Source of the DNA: Cordia subcordata
Lineage: Eukaryota; Streptophyta; Magnoliopsida; Boraginales; Cordiaceae
Assembly (NCBI GenBank): GCA_028554755.1
Contig: JAPTOF010000020.1
Span: forward strand, 5,213,001 to 5,277,000
Direction: 5' to 3'
DNA: 64,000 nt
Shown here: piece after piece, positions 11,952 to 24,733 of the stretch
Layout: every line of letters begins with the position of its first letter
Position numbering within the stretch: the stretch's first letter is position 1
Program-made: the position numbers and the translations under genes
The notes under the pieces: generated by a model
Database searches by the model: none
What the model saw: only the letters and a program-made list of their open reading frames with translations
What the model was told of the DNA's origin: nothing

Positions 11952-14900
11952 CTATACAGCCTCCAAATTTTGATCAATCTCATCACGAGGCTTATTCATT
12001 TTCTGCTTATTTGGCGTTTGAGTAAATGCCTCTGTGGACAATCTTAAGCCAAATCTTGAGAAGCATTTAATCAAAACCAATGATGCCCATCGACCAACTC
12101 TTGTGTTCATCACTAAGCCATGAAGAGACAAATGCATTTTTAGTAAACGAGCCAGTGTAACTGAAAACACCACTGTTGAAATTGTGCCCGACACCAAAAA
12201 TAGACCATAGAAAGGCGCAAGACCAATTGGTTCATCATTAACATCTCTCCTTGATGAAGAGCAATTGGAAGCAGAAAGAATCTCTTCTTCCAACTCATTT
12301 GTCTTCCCACTTTGTGTTATTTTGAGAATTGCTTCTGAAATGTCAATAGCCAAAGAAGAACCTTTTGGAAAGCCCTGAAAACATTAAAAGAAAGCAAAAA
12401 AAAAAAAGGAGAGAAATATTAATAAGGGAATGGTTTTGTTCTGAAATTTGAAAACCGTTGCACGAGGGCTAAAAATCGTAATAGAGGACTTTGGGTCTGT
12501 TTGGATTGATTTTTTTTTTTTAAAGAAAAATCACTTTTTTTTTTTTGAAAAAATTACATTAAATTTATAATAATTATTTGATTTTCCTTCCAAAAAAAGT
12601 TGAAAATTTGAAAAAAGTTCAAATACAGTTTTTTTTTTAAAAGTCAGAATTTTCAACTGCTCCAAAAAAACTATTTTTCAAAAACTATTAAAAAAGTATT
12701 TTTACAAAAAACTAATCCAAACGAGGTTTTTATGCAAGGGGTTATTATGTTGTCGCAAGTTCTCTTGAGCATTGCCACAACTTGAAGGAAGCCAAAGTAA
12801 AAATAGATGGGAAAAATTTGATCTTACGAAACCCAAACCACCAAGTTTGAAGCTAGGCCCTATAGCAGTATAGCCCCTGCAATATTTCGCGATGAAGACC
12901 TTGGCGTGTGGAGAAGCAAAAAAGGCTGCTCGTATTTCACCTGTTTCAAAAGCTCGTGGGTAGGCATCTATGGAGTTAAACTTCTTGACATTTTCGGGCT
13001 TGAAGCGCAAATTTTGTATTAGGTAACGTTCAAAGAACGAGTTTCCATTGCAGCCAACGGGTGCATTTGTACTCCTGAGATAATCAACACTTACTTCGGA
13101 TGGTTGGAGCCTTGGAACTGTCATCATGGAGGAAAGATTAGCAGTTAGACATGCCGATACCACGAGAACCACGAATAACCAAGCTGTCAACACAAGCCTG
13201 GATAAATTGCTTTTGATTGATTCTCCTGCAAGAAATACAAACATGGTCAGCCTCTGAATTGATCAATAGGAAGTGATGCACATATCCATCAACTTCCCCT
13301 CCAACTTGATTAATTTAGCAAAAGAATGACTTGAATTGCTTATTAAACGGTTTGATAGGGGCATAATGTTCATTTTACTAGTTCCATTAATGACACAACG
13401 GGGAAAAAGGGCATTTGGGGTGTGTTTGCAATCCTTTAAAAAACGCAAGGGTATTATTATTATCTAGTTTTGAGAATATAGGAATAACATTAGGCCTAAA
13501 CGCAATGTGCATCTTAGCAAAATACCTAATAATATCTCCTCTTTCTGTTTCTGTTATTTCTTTTTAGTTTTTCTGTGGGTTTTTTTTTTTTTTCCCCCTT
13601 CTTTTATGTGAGAGCTTACTCTGAGCAAATGATAGCACAGTGACAGAGAACCAGAGCATTGACCCAATGTTTGTGGGAAATGAGCCTTGGAATGCCAGGT
13701 TGCCACTCACATGCTCAGTTAACCAAATAACAATCCCTGTGGACACTGTCATTCCTGCCATTAGAATCCACATTTCGATTTTGAAGGCCCTCAAAACAAT
13801 GAACCTTGCCTTTTTCACATCTTCTTTTTCAGTTACCACCACCACAAGCCCTGATTCAATATATGGTTGAGAAAATGCTACAATCTCATAACGATCTGTC
13901 ACTATTCCTAAGTCTCCTACTGCTGCATCAAGCGTCCTGTTTACCTAAAAATTAAGACAATTTGTCAAGAAGAACGAATCAACAATACTCATCACATCTA
14001 TATACCTATACATACACGCGTGCATATACATACATAACATACATACAAACATACATATATACATACATATATCTACATCGTGTGCATTCATGCACGATAC
14101 ATACCTTTTTGGAGACCTCTGCCAACAACTCGTCGTATGAACCGTAATATGGAACTAGCTTGTAAGGCAGGTGATAGGGTAGTTCTTTCACTGCAGCTTC
14201 AAAAACTCGTATTGAAAATCCGGAAAATGAAGTGGCATTGCGATCTCGATCAAACGTCACATTTGCAAATTGATGAAAAGCACCCTTTGCAGGGACCCCT
14301 ACCCTAAGTTTTTTCTCAATATCATCAACGCCCAAAGTCCATCCCTTTGGGATGGTTTGCTCACCACCGGGCCAATATAATGAACCTAAATAATCTCTCC
14401 TTTTTATACCATTTCCATTCATCTTCATTCCTGTTCCATGTTGATCATGTCCAACAATTTCCTCTGCTGAAAATCCAAATTCTGGTGACCATGTTGCAAC
14501 TTCTCTGTAGCTTTTCCCGATCACATTGATGATCCGAAAGATTGGCTTTCTTGGTAATGCTTGATCATCATTCCTGAAACTGATTTCTCCACTTAAACCT
14601 TCGAATTTACTTGACAGAATGTGGTTCACCAACACACTGGAGTTCATCTTCCCTTGTGGAATTTCTGATATGGCCTTGGCAGTGGCCCATGTTGCATCAT
14701 AAGCACGCAGAGCATATATACTTGGACTAATATTATACCCTTCTTCGTAATATTCTGATCTGTAATCTCTTGAAAATCTTAGTTTGAACTGCCTGAAAGA
14801 CTTAGTGTTATCTGCATAGTCTGTCTTGAAACCAATCACGCCTTGCATATTGCCTATAACTGATGGGTCAACAGAATCCAGTAGGCTTGCAATATCATCC

Positions 14901-17202
14901 GAAACAATCCACACAAAACCTTTTCCCATCATCCCCATTTTCTTCGCCTTGTCGAAAAGAATCATTGCAAAGTCTAGAGAAGATTGTACCACTGTGAACA
15001 CTTTTTCCTTCTTGCTCCTGAGCTTCTTTAGCTCCCTTTCAATGAGTTTTCCAGGCTCTGAAACTGCAACCACACGAGGGAACGCCACATGATGTTCGAC
15101 AACGGAGTCTGTCGAACGAAGCGAATCAGAAAGGTAAGTGATGAGTCCTGAATCATCAGAGAAGCTGTTGCTGGATTCATATATTGCTATCAGCTGTCGC
15201 CACCCAAAATGGCCGACAATGGCGGCAATACATTGCATATGGGAAATTGTATCACTATTACCCATCTGAATAAACAATTTTGGTTGTATATGAGGTAATG
15301 GTTTTGTGGCCACTGGACTAATGGAGATGATAGCAATGTCTTTGGCAATAGCTTTATCATGTTTCCAAATGAATGCAGCTTCTTGCAATGTCAATGTTCC
15401 AAGGATGGCATGCATTTGCTTTTCTTTGGCTAGCTCAATTGCTGCAATATATGCATATCAATCACAAACATAAGAATTTAAGTAGTTGCCAGACGCGCAA
15501 CTAAAATCACACCTTAGTTTCATCATCCAAATATCACATCATATAAATATATTTAATTAACATACTTAAATGAAAAAGGTTTTCAAAAAATTTACTAATA
15601 CATAAAAAGATAATAATAATAATAAAAACAAGATAATATCTAACAATATTCGAGCTATTTCATGACACTCATGGATGTCATCCAAACACGAAGTACACTG
15701 TAATGACTAGATTCTGATGGTCTAATAAGTTCTCTTATCTTTAGTTATCGTTGGCATATATAGATTGCAACTAGATGCAACAAGTTGGGCTCAATATAGA
15801 AGTGCAAGGTTGTGTTTGGCCTAGCTTTAATATTTTACCTATTGAGCTCTTAGTGCTTTTGGTGGTATAACTTTGAACGAAAATGCTGTTTTTTTGAGAA
15901 TATATAAAAGGTCTGACATTAAATTTTCGCTTTAGGTCCCCGCATTTATTGAGTCGCCCCTGCACGTGTCAGCCTACAAACCACCACTCATCGAGGAATG
16001 TTAACACCATAGGATCACAATTAGATAAGAGTAGGTACTGCAGGACTTTATAGGTAACTCTTATAGGCTCAAGAAGTGACTCTTGCCGCACATTTAGTAT
16101 ACCACTTTGCCTTGCATAGTACTTAGCTCTCTTATTCGGCTAGTGACTTGTTCTCATAACATTTTGTCATGTCCCTGGGTCCAAACCCTTAAACCTGCAA
16201 GTGAGATTGATTTGTAGACATAACAAAGAATTATTTGGGCTCTCAAAACAATTGGTCCAAAATTTAAGTTATTAATTTTATTCACATCGTCCACTTATAA
16301 ACCACTCAAAAACTAATACGGGATATTACAATCTGTAACGACCCAGACCCAATTACTGGCCTATCATCATATTGAGTTTAATCAATTAATCCAAAATATT
16401 TAAGTTGTGGTAACACTAGTATTGAACCCATGTCATTATAAGCTGAATACAAATATCACTAAGAATCTATATCATTATAAATTGAACACAAATCTCATAA
16501 AAAACCAAAGTTGGAGGGGCGTTAAACACAAATCTCACAAAAAATCAGTATGAAAGAGCCATTACAAACTTTACCTTAAATGCATGACATCCTCATCACC
16601 TATGTTAAGCATAAGATCGTAGGATCTACCCAAAACCAAACCCAACTACTGGCTTGCGGCACAATAAATCTAATCAACTGGGAAAAATGCTTAAAACTAT
16701 TATGATAATAGTAGTGAACCAAATCTCACAAAGAATTGATACGAGAAAGACATTACAAAATCAACTAAGTATACATGTACAAAGTAATATATGAGTACTA
16801 ACCTCATGCACTAAGAGACAAGTTTAAATTGACAGTAATAATTTTTGAAGGTTTAATTTTAATTTTCAGCAAATGAATAATGGTGTTTGGAGTTTGCAGT
16901 AAACTTAATTTACCAGCAAAAGCAGCCCCAGCTGAACTCCCATGTGAATCATTGAGGTGCAAAACCAGCTTTGATGAACAATATTTTGACAAATGATTAT
17001 TGAAGTCATGAACGGCCATCTCCATTGCCACCCTTTGCTCCTTGCCAATTTGAGACTTCTCATCAACTACTCCTCCTACACTCCCCAACACACCAAGCTG
17101 CTCCATTCCACAGCCATTTGCTTTATCATTTGATGATGATGGTGCCTTCGCTTCTACCAGTATCAAGAAAGCAAACAAGCTGCATAACACAAGAGGAGAC
17201 AT
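11952..17202 (-). CDS. Glutamate receptor-like channel (GLR, probably clade 2)
   Basis: Plant ligand-gated cation channel subunit of the plasma membrane. Five exons on the minus strand: 16914-17202, 14105-15441, 13620-13944, 12828-13225 and 11952-12374. All junctions are GT..AG and in frame, giving 923 residues. Order of parts: signal peptide ([20 protein letters not shown]); amino-terminal periplasmic-binding-like domain from [20 protein letters not shown] to about residue 420; ligand-binding S1 with [11 protein letters not shown] and [21 protein letters not shown]1 about 598-617; pore segment about 632-650 ([16 protein letters not shown]); M3 about 664-686; S2; last transmembrane helix about 836-860; basic tail. 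M3 reads [11 protein letters not shown] where plant GLRs usually have SYTA(N/S)L. A second in-frame ATG at 17259 is possible, but the signal peptide favours 17202. Intron 1 (1.47 kb) holds TRIM relics and intron 4 a MITE. The exact GLR number is not assignable. Confidence 0.93.
12490..12735. mobile_element. MITE-like element in GLR intron 4
   Basis: AT-rich segment whose ends are inverted copies: tgtttggattgattttttt on the left and aaaaaactaatccaaacga on the right. Similar segments ending in (a)atccaaac(g/t)(a/g)g occur at 3430-3592, 4140-4340 and 34290-34490, and a diverged one at 45760-45970. It has no coding capacity. The hAT-like nature is an inference from the TTTGGATT ends; the target-site duplication is not clear. 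Confidence 0.5.
16033..16340 (-). mobile_element. TRIM relic (LTR plus internal part) in GLR intron 1
   Basis: 16165-16330 (tgtcatgtccctgggtcc to gggatattaca) aligns with the LTR of the TRIM at 39035-40064. The preceding 16033-16150 (tgcaggactttatag, gctcaagaagtg, ccgcacat, actttgccttgcatag) matches its internal region. More diverged LTR-like copies follow at about 16333-16460 and 16610-16760. It lies inside the 1.47-kb first intron of the GLR gene and appears inert. Confidence 0.6.
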
Positions 17203-18840
17203 TTTGCATTGATGATAAACAGACTTGATAAGATCAAATAGATATGTATAGAGAGACATCTATATTTCATATATACACACACACACACACACTGTTGAAC
17301 ATAGACGTGTTTATAAGTGCATTTACTTGGGAATCTTTCACCCCACAAACTGAAGTCTGATGATAATGAAAGGTCAAGAAAATTTGTTAGTAAACAAACC
17401 CTTTTCTGCTCAAATCTACCATTAGAATCCGGACTCTAAATTTGAATTTTGACGATTTCTTCTTCTTCTTTTTCTTTTTGGTAAAAGTTTTGACGAGTTT
17501 ATATTCAAGATTTTTCTGTCTTCTTCACTGACTCAACAGCAGTTTCCTGGTCATTACACTCGGCTAACATCGTGTTGACTGCATTTTTTTTTCCCAAAAA
17601 AGAAATATACGTGCATTATAACAATTATAATAATTAATGTTTTAAAAAAATTTGTGTTATAAGTCAACTCATAACAAGTCTCCGTTTGTTTTGCATGAAA
17701 TTAAATATTGTATTTAGCATAAGCTTATTATAAGATGCTTATTTTATTTAATATTTTATATAAAAAGTATAGAGCATTATTATAATTTTATGTCAAAGAG
17801 TAGGTACTGATTAGAATAAAAAATCTCCACCTCTGATGACGGGTGTTAATTTATCCATGCAGAAAATCCAAAATTAAATTATTGTTATTATTATTTTTTT
17901 TATTTTGGTTGAGTGGAAATTACATTACACGTAGCAAGACTAGGCATACGAAAAGAATTCCCCTACGGGAAGTCTTGGCTTGGTCTTCCAGTCCAGCGTT
18001 GACTTTTTTTTCCCCTATTCAAGAAAAGTCAAAAAACCAATTATGTATTACATGTAACTAACTATAATCACAGATTAATTATATATTACATGTAATTAAC
18101 CATAATCAATTTTAGGATCATTTATAATAAAAATGAGAGACATATTACTAGATTATTGGTATCTAGGACTCAACAAAACAAACAAAACTTTTAAATCAAT
18201 CAACAAGTTCGTTAGTTTCTCAGTAAATGTCTGCTAAGTGAAACCTTGAATAATCTAATATCTTCTTACATTCTTTCTAAGATAAAGTAAGGCCCAATTA
18301 TTAAGATTTTCCACTTAAACTTATTGGATAAGCACTTGTTAATTTGACTCGGCCGCAAAATTAGTAACTTATCTCTTAATAACTTCCCGTATTCCCTCGT
18401 CGGACCCACAAGCAGGTGCCCACATTGTTGGAGGCAATGTCTTAGTTGACGCAAAAAGAAATATAACGTTTTCTAGCAATAATTGACTCGAAGGGTTAAA
18501 TAGAATCGAGACTTATCGTAATTAAAAATTTGAAATAACTTATACACTTTTATTGTAAATACCATTCAAGGAGGAGTCATGCAATTTATAAATTACTAGT
18601 CTAAGTAAAGCAATCTTGCAGAATTGTAAAAGCAACTTCGTGGAAGGTTTTGAGAGATAACTACAATATTCTTCATCTCAAATAAGAAATTTATTTCATT
18701 ATATTGGCATACATCATTTTTGGTAAAAACTTCTTGTTATAAAAACTAATATTTTCCAAATTTTGCAAGGCTTAAGTAAGAGCAACATTATTGAAACACA
18801 AATTATATCATGTACCTGCCACAGTATAGAGTATGGTGTA
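17203..18840. other. GLR upstream region and AT-rich spacer
   Basis: The GLR promoter is expected here. Visible are a (CA)n run at about 17275-17291 with catatatacac beside it, and a TATAAACACG-like string on the minus strand. 17640-17800 contains a fragment resembling the MITE at 43993-44237 (ctccgtttgttttgcat, cataagcttattataagatg). No coding region is supported; ORFs here are short and low-complexity. Confidence 0.35.
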
Positions 18841-19290
18841 CATACTATTTATTCATTTTTTATAAATTATTTGTCCAGTAAAATTTATAAAAATATTTAT
18901 ACATAAAAATAGTCACAGATATCTATTCAAAATAAAAAGACTATTTATTCAATATTCATAAACTGTTTGTTTAGTAAAATCTACATTTTGTCTAGTAAAA
19001 TTCATAAATCTCTGTTGATAAGTGTAAAATTGACAAATATCTTTACATAAAAATAGTCATAAATATTTGTTTAAAATAAAAAGACTATTTATTTGGCATT
19101 CACAACTATTTGTCTAGTAAAATTCGTAGATCATCACAATATCGATTGAAAGTATAAAATTAACAAATATCTATACATGAAAACAATCACAAATATTTGC
19201 TCAAAATAAAAAATATTTATAAGTTATTTGTTCAATAAAATTTATAAATCATCTTTATTTAATACTAATAAGCTATTTGTTTAGTACATT
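18840..19290. repeat. Imperfect tandem repeat, about 130-145 bp period
   Basis: Three diverged units share the landmark (aaaaatagtca)(c/t)a(g/a)atat(c/t)t..aaaataaaaagactattta, at about 18905, 19048 and 19179, and the landmark tttgt(c/t)(t/c)agtaaaattcataa. Spacing is about 143 and then 131 bases. AT-rich and non-coding. Confidence 0.6.
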
Positions 19291-21050
19291 TACATCTTCA
19301 AGTGCGAATTCAAGATATAATTTCCTCCATTGAAACATTGATCAAGTCAAAATCATTTTATTCAGCTAGAATTTAAGTCGAGGATGACATATATCGATAA
19401 CTTGATTTAATAATTAACAAAAGTAAAGAAAAAGTTCGCAGGATCTTGGAATGGTCAAGAGGTGGGAGTGTCATAGGTTCGGAAGAATTTGAGAATGGGT
19501 GGACTCCATAAAAATTTAAAAATAAAATTTAACATTTAATATAAAAATTATTTTAAAGTTAAAAATTTAAAGATATAAAAAAATAAAATTATATTTAAAT
19601 TTTTAAAAAAGTACAAACTAGTAGTTATAGAAAACTTAAAATTAAAAAATAAAAGGTACTTCTTGTGACATGCGGACGAGGACGTGTTTGAAGGGGCAAC
19701 TGACACTACTTTTTAAGTGCGAGGACAAGCAGTAGTTATTTATTTATTTATTTTTGGTTCAAAACTTAACGGAAAAGAATATGAGTAGTAAAACAAATTA
19801 TAGTTAACAACTTTTAGTTATTTTTTTTTATTTTTTATTTTTTTAATTGTGTAAAGTGAAGATACACAAACTACGTTATAAGTTTAAATAAGGTTATTTT
19901 GGTAAAAAGGTATAATAAATTTTATCCTTTGACATCCACACATGCAAGAAAGGAAAGTATAATGCACTGCAGTTAATTTGAACAGAAAAAATTAAAGTTG
20001 AGGATTATGTACCATTTTTTAAAAGTTCAAAGTGGTAATCTACTATTCTATCCTTGTTTGCTGCATTCATTTTCTTTTCCGTTCATTATTTGCTACTTCT
20101 AAATTATGTCACGTTTCAACATTACCATCCATTAAATTAATCCTTATCGGTTTAAAATTTTTTCGGTTTAAAATTTTTGCCTCAAATTTGGGTCCCCTTG
20201 TTGCCTCCCCATTGTTTTGGCCTCAATTACAATTTCTTTCCTTCTCTAATTTCTTTCCTTTTCTAATTATACTATTCTATTACTCCATTCTACTGTTGAT
20301 TATAATTTCTTTCTTTTTTCAAATTTATAATTTTTATTAATGTTTATTGTTTATAAATAATAAATAATCTTCTTTTTAAAAGTAGTAAAATACTTTATAT
20401 ATACACACACATATATGTTTATTTAAGTATATACTTATTTTTATAACTTAACCCATGTAAAACACATGATAAAAACCTAATATGATATATTTTAAATCAC
20501 AAAAGAAAAACAGTTACTTGTACAAAACATAAGGTAATGTAAATTTAACTCCACCACCCCCTCTCCCAAAAAAAAAAAAAAAAAAAACACACACACACAC
20601 TAACAAAAGGCCATGCCACATAGGCTGGAGTTGGTAAAACAGACAACAAATAAGAATATTGATATTTTTCCACTTAACCTCTTGACATATAGGTGTTAGT
20701 TACAGTTTGCCATCTAATGTATAGTGACAGTTTGTGTCCTAATAAATATATTAATAGCCACTTAACTCTATTGGTTAACAGTCAAATCATTTTAAATTAA
20801 CACCATTAGTTATATTTCAAATTTGTCCTTAATAGTTTTTACTTAAAACAAACTTTACTAAAAATATATAATTTCTCAAACCTAAAAAATATTACTAATT
20901 TGAACTCCTAACGTGATAATCCTTTTCACCATACTGCAGTTAAAAATTTTACGAATAAATTTATGCTTGCTATCAATTACATTACAAATGATTGAAACCC
21001 AAAATCTAGGACTATTCTGTCCAAATATATATTCAAATAATTTTTGAAAG
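19291..21050. other. AT-rich spacer
   Basis: I see no gene. It holds homopolymer and simple runs (for example A-rich then (AC)n at about 20567-20600 and (TA/CA)n at about 20397-20416). The 102-codon ORF at 20032-20340 is composed almost entirely of F, L, I and S codons from T-rich DNA, so it is not credible as a gene. Confidence 0.4.
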
Positions 21051-21051
21051 G

Positions 21052-21235
21052 TGTTGAAGGATATTTTGATTATTAATGTATTTTCTTATTTGTGGTACTG
21101 AATTAGACAATAGAATACTATAGTTAATTAATCAAATTAGTTTCTTTATTATATAATTATCTTGTTAGCCTAGCTATTAGCCTTGCTTACCAAGTTATGA
21201 GACTTACAAAAAATAAGTCTTCTTATTGTATTTTT
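21052..21235 (+). mobile_element. Truncated LTR copy of the TRIM family at 45972-47278
   Basis: tgttgaaggatattttgattattaatgtatttt and following text (gacaatag, agttaattaatcaaattagtttc, cttgcttaccaagttatgag) align with the start of the 332-bp LTR at 45972 and 46947. The copy breaks off after the ataagtcttcttattgta part. No partner LTR is nearby. Confidence 0.6.
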
Positions 21236-21589
21236 TTTAAGAAAAATTCCCCAGTTTCTTGTAGATAGAAGATGAAAAATTCATGGTGAGGAGTAAGTTT
21301 GAAAGCTCCCTTTTGCAAATAAAACTAGGACAAATTGAAGGCACCACAGTTCACAAATCCCACATAAAATATAATTAGCATCAACCATGCATGCATGTTT
21401 ATACTCCTAAGCACAATATTATTACACTTAAAAAAAAAAAAAAAACCACCCAAACTAGTAATTTAGATAACATGTGAAATCCTTGCTAAGCTTGATGTTG
21501 CATCGGACCGGGTATGAAATCTATGTGATTATCAGCAAACCTCACACGGCCGGTCCTTTCTCCTCCAACCTGATCGGATTTTTTTTAAG

Positions 21590-22510
21590 GTTACCACTTC
21601 ATCTAAAAGCTTAAATTTGTAGAAAGTATATTGGTTTATTATGTTAACACGCCGAGTAATTTGTTTAGAGCTTGTACGTCGACAATTTAATATTTTTAAA
21701 TGGGTGGCGGTAAGGATCGAACCTATGACGTTTGGCTTCCAGGATTTCTTTATTATGTTAACATGCCGCGTAACCGCGTAATTTGTTTAGAGCTTGCACG
21801 TGGACAATTTAATATTTTTAAAAGGGTGGCGGTAATCGGACCTGTGTTATTTGGCTTTCAGGCTTTCTTAAGCTTGTAGAGAGGATATTGGTTTATTATG
21901 TTAATACGTCGCGTAATTTGTTTAGAGTTTGCACGTGGAAAATTTAATATTTTTAAATAGGTGGCGATAAAGATCGAACCTGTGCCATTTGGCTTCCAGG
22001 CTCTGATACCATTTTAGAATTACCACATCATCTAAAAGCTTAAACTTATAGAGAGGATATTGGTTTATTTATTTATTGTGGTTAACACGTCCCCTCACGC
22101 GCAGTGTCAATTTAATATTTTTAAATGGGTGGCGGTAAGGATCGAACCTGTGCCGTTTGGCTTCCAGACTCTGATACCATCTTAAAATTATCACCTCATC
22201 TAAAAGCTTAAGGTTTTAGAGAGGATATTGGTTTATTTATTTATTGTAGTTAACACGTCCCCTCACATGCAGCGTAATTTGTTTAGAACTTGCACGTGGA
22301 CAATTGGTTTGGTTTATTTATTTATTGTGGTTAACACGCCCTTGATTTGGTTTATTTATTTATTGTGGTTAACACGTCGAATTTAATTATATGGGTGGCG
22401 GTAAGGATCAAACCTGTGGCGTTTGACTTCCAGGTTCTAATACCATCTTAGAGTTACTACATCATTTAAAAGTTTAAACATGTAAAGAGGATATTAATTT
22501 ATTTATTTAT
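21590..22510 (-). repeat. Tandem array of TRIM-like LTR/primer-binding-site units
   Basis: About five diverged units share catctaaaagcttaa(a/g)..tagagaggatattggtttatt, gttaacacg(t/c)c and gggtggcggtaaggatcgaacctgtg..tttggcttccagg. Units restart near 21602, 21860, 22030, 22196 and 22463. At about 22005, 22169 and 22436 the string ctctgataccat (or a variant) appears. This is the complement of TGGTATCAGAG, the initiator-tRNA primer-binding motif used by many plant copia and TRIM elements. The array therefore reads as repeated LTR/PBS units of a minus-strand TRIM. No coding capacity. Confidence 0.6.
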
Positions 22511-22708
22511 TGTGTTAACAATTTTCCGGTTTAGGCTTACTGGACTCGTGATGGCATCTCCTCCAAATCCTATCAACACCATACCCAAAACAGTGAGCAG
22601 AAGAATTATTGGCAGGATAATGATAGTCCAACCGTACCAACCGTCCGAGTGGCCGGATGAAGATACTTGCCTTGGGGCATTATTATTTGGGTATAGTACC
22701 CCTTGCAA
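22499..22708 (-). pseudogene. Possible small single-span membrane protein ORF lacking an ATG
   Basis: The minus-strand frame encodes about 69 residues with a clear hydrophobic helix (WTIIILPIILLLTVLGMVLI) between a polar Ser/Asn-rich N-side (LYPNNNAPRQVSSSGHSDGW) and a short tail. The frame is open for at least 40 codons further upstream, but I find no ATG in it; at 22708 it begins only with TTG. The local base composition is richer than the surroundings. It could be the last exon of a gene whose first exon I cannot see, or a gene remnant truncated by the repeat array at its 3' side, which supplies the stop codon. I do not recognise the family, and chance cannot be excluded. Confidence 0.25.
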
Positions 22709-22751
22709 CAGGTTGGTCTGGGCGATTTTCTTTCGACTAAATTTTGAGTAG

Positions 22752-24170
22752 TATAAGAGAGGAAGGGTTAGGAAAAATTGTAGTAGGGAGCTATTGAAGA
22801 TAGGTTAAGCAAAACTTGGTTTGTGATGATATGCATGAGGGGGTCTTAAATTCACAAAATGGGGAAGGCCATCTTTATTGAAAGGTGAAAATAGAATAAG
22901 AGAGTTTATTTACGAGACTCATAGCTTGGCCGGTATGGCTAGAAGTTAGATTAATAAGGTAACTACAATAATAAGGAAACTAATTTAATTAATTTATTAT
23001 TGCCTCATCTATTAATAATCAAAGTATTCTTTAGCAAATGTATAATAACTTTTTTTTGGACAGTTCAAATTTCAAGTTTCTATAAATAGCTTCGATTGAA
23101 TTGTTAAAATGCCTTGTAGCTTGTGCGGTAGCATCATGGCTTGATGTTTTTCCATTATTCACATAACAATAGAAGTTTTTTTGTTTCTTATTTCTTTTAT
23201 TTTTCTTTTTTCATTTTTTTGTGTCTTATCATTTGTCCATATTATATTTATGTTTTAGTGAGGGTAAATTTAGAATATAACTAATGGTGTTAATTTTAAA
23301 GGATTTAGTTATTAGTCAATAAAGTTAAGTAGCTATTAATATATATCAAGGGGCAAACTATCATTAACCCCATACATCCAGGTGGTTTAGTGAAAAAATA
23401 TTTTTAGAGTTTTAAATTCAATATTTTAAAATATTTAACAGCGGTAGATTTTCAATTCTAATGCATTAATTTGACACCCATAATATTTAAACTTAGATGT
23501 GGAAATGGAGCCGAAAATTGTTGATGTCAAATATTTTAAATATAAAAAAGTATAAAAAGTAATAATTATCTAAAATAACATAAATTGCACTCGTCGATCC
23601 TTCATGTGAGAGAATTCTTTAATTGTCATATGTATAAAAATATCTTTCGATTTTTTTTTTTGATTTAGATAATTAAACTATTTTTGATAAAATCAATCTC
23701 CATCAAAAGTAGAAGCTTTTTCACTAGCTATGACTCCATCTTTTCTTTTAAAGAAGAAATAATTTATTTTAGACATGCATAATTTGGTCAAAATAATTTC
23801 AATATCAGTTAATAATTAAACACATCAATTGAATTTAGCTAATCATGTTACAAAGCAAAAAAAATAATATATTAAGAAACCACTTGAAAACCAACTCGGG
23901 CAAATACGGTTTTGTGGAAGATTTTTGTACTTTGAAATAAATTGACTATAAGAATCTAATTAGTGACTTTGTGTTTTGAAAAGTTAAAAAAAAATTTAAG
24001 TAAAATTTGTAAAAGGCACTGTCTTGAATGTTGGTTTTAGGACCCCAAAAGTATTGAGCCAGTCCTGTCGGAGAGAGGTTAGAAACTCAATATAAATGGT
24101 TGTTTCAAAAGTAATTAGGTTTAGTGGGTGTAAACGGATCTTGTAGGATGAATAAAGGTCATGAAAAACT
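22752..24170. other. AT-rich spacer upstream of RRG
   Basis: I see nothing that can be called. It is AT-rich with homopolymer runs (for example t-rich at 23040-23220), and no ORF has convincing composition. Confidence 0.35.
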
Positions 24171-24179
24171 AGTTTTGTG

Positions 24180-24470
24180 CTTAACTTAGGTGTTACTTCT
24201 AATACTAAAGCCAAGCTTTGTGCCATTTAGGAGGGCTAGCATATTGTTGACTCATTGTGTGGGGAGAATTTTATTATTAAGATTGACTCTGAGATGACTT
24301 TCACGTTAGTCATGGAGTCAATACCTCGTTATAGTCCCCTTAAATTAATGGTGGAAGACTATCCTTCTATTATTGCCGGTAGGATGGGTTATATTTTGAA
24401 GCATGATTATAAAAAAGTTAACAAGTTTATAAATTAGCTTGCTAACCATAGCTTGACTTTCTTGTTGATT
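24180..24470 (+). pseudogene. Degenerate RNase H fragment of a LINE-type retroelement
   Basis: Reading from 24180, the translation LGVTSNTKAKLCAI, then FIIKIDSEM, then SPLKLMVEDYPSII and finally KKVNKFIN(stop)LANHS follows the order of plant non-LTR RNase H domains (GVTSNTxAELxAIxxGL, DSE, PLxxLIxDC, NxxADxLAN). It has in-frame stops at TAG (twice) and before LANHS, so it is dead. No reverse-transcriptase part is seen next to it. Confidence 0.5.
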
Positions 24471-24733
24471 TCCAAACAGTAAATTAGCTGTGGAAGGAAA
24501 ATAAGAAAGGCGTGACTGAACGCAAAAGTGTTATCATTTAGTTGACTTACAGTCTTGCTTTCATTTAAAAAAATTTTTTTTTGACTGATTTTAATTAATT
24601 TAAAACTAAAAAATAATTCAAGTGACTAACATTATGTGATAAATTTGGTTCAAATCTATTTGGATCGGGATTAAGAGCTTGTTTGACTTTTTTTCAGGTA
24701 AAAAAAATACAGCCTCCCCAAAAAAAAAAAAAA

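Noticed and set aside
12490..12735. Extra exon within GLR intron 4
   Set aside because: The segment is an A/T-run-rich MITE; exons 4 and 5 join in frame (GLGF|GFPKG) without it.
13640..15092. Plus-strand ORFs over the GLR gene
   Set aside because: They are antisense shadows of GLR exons 2 and 3.
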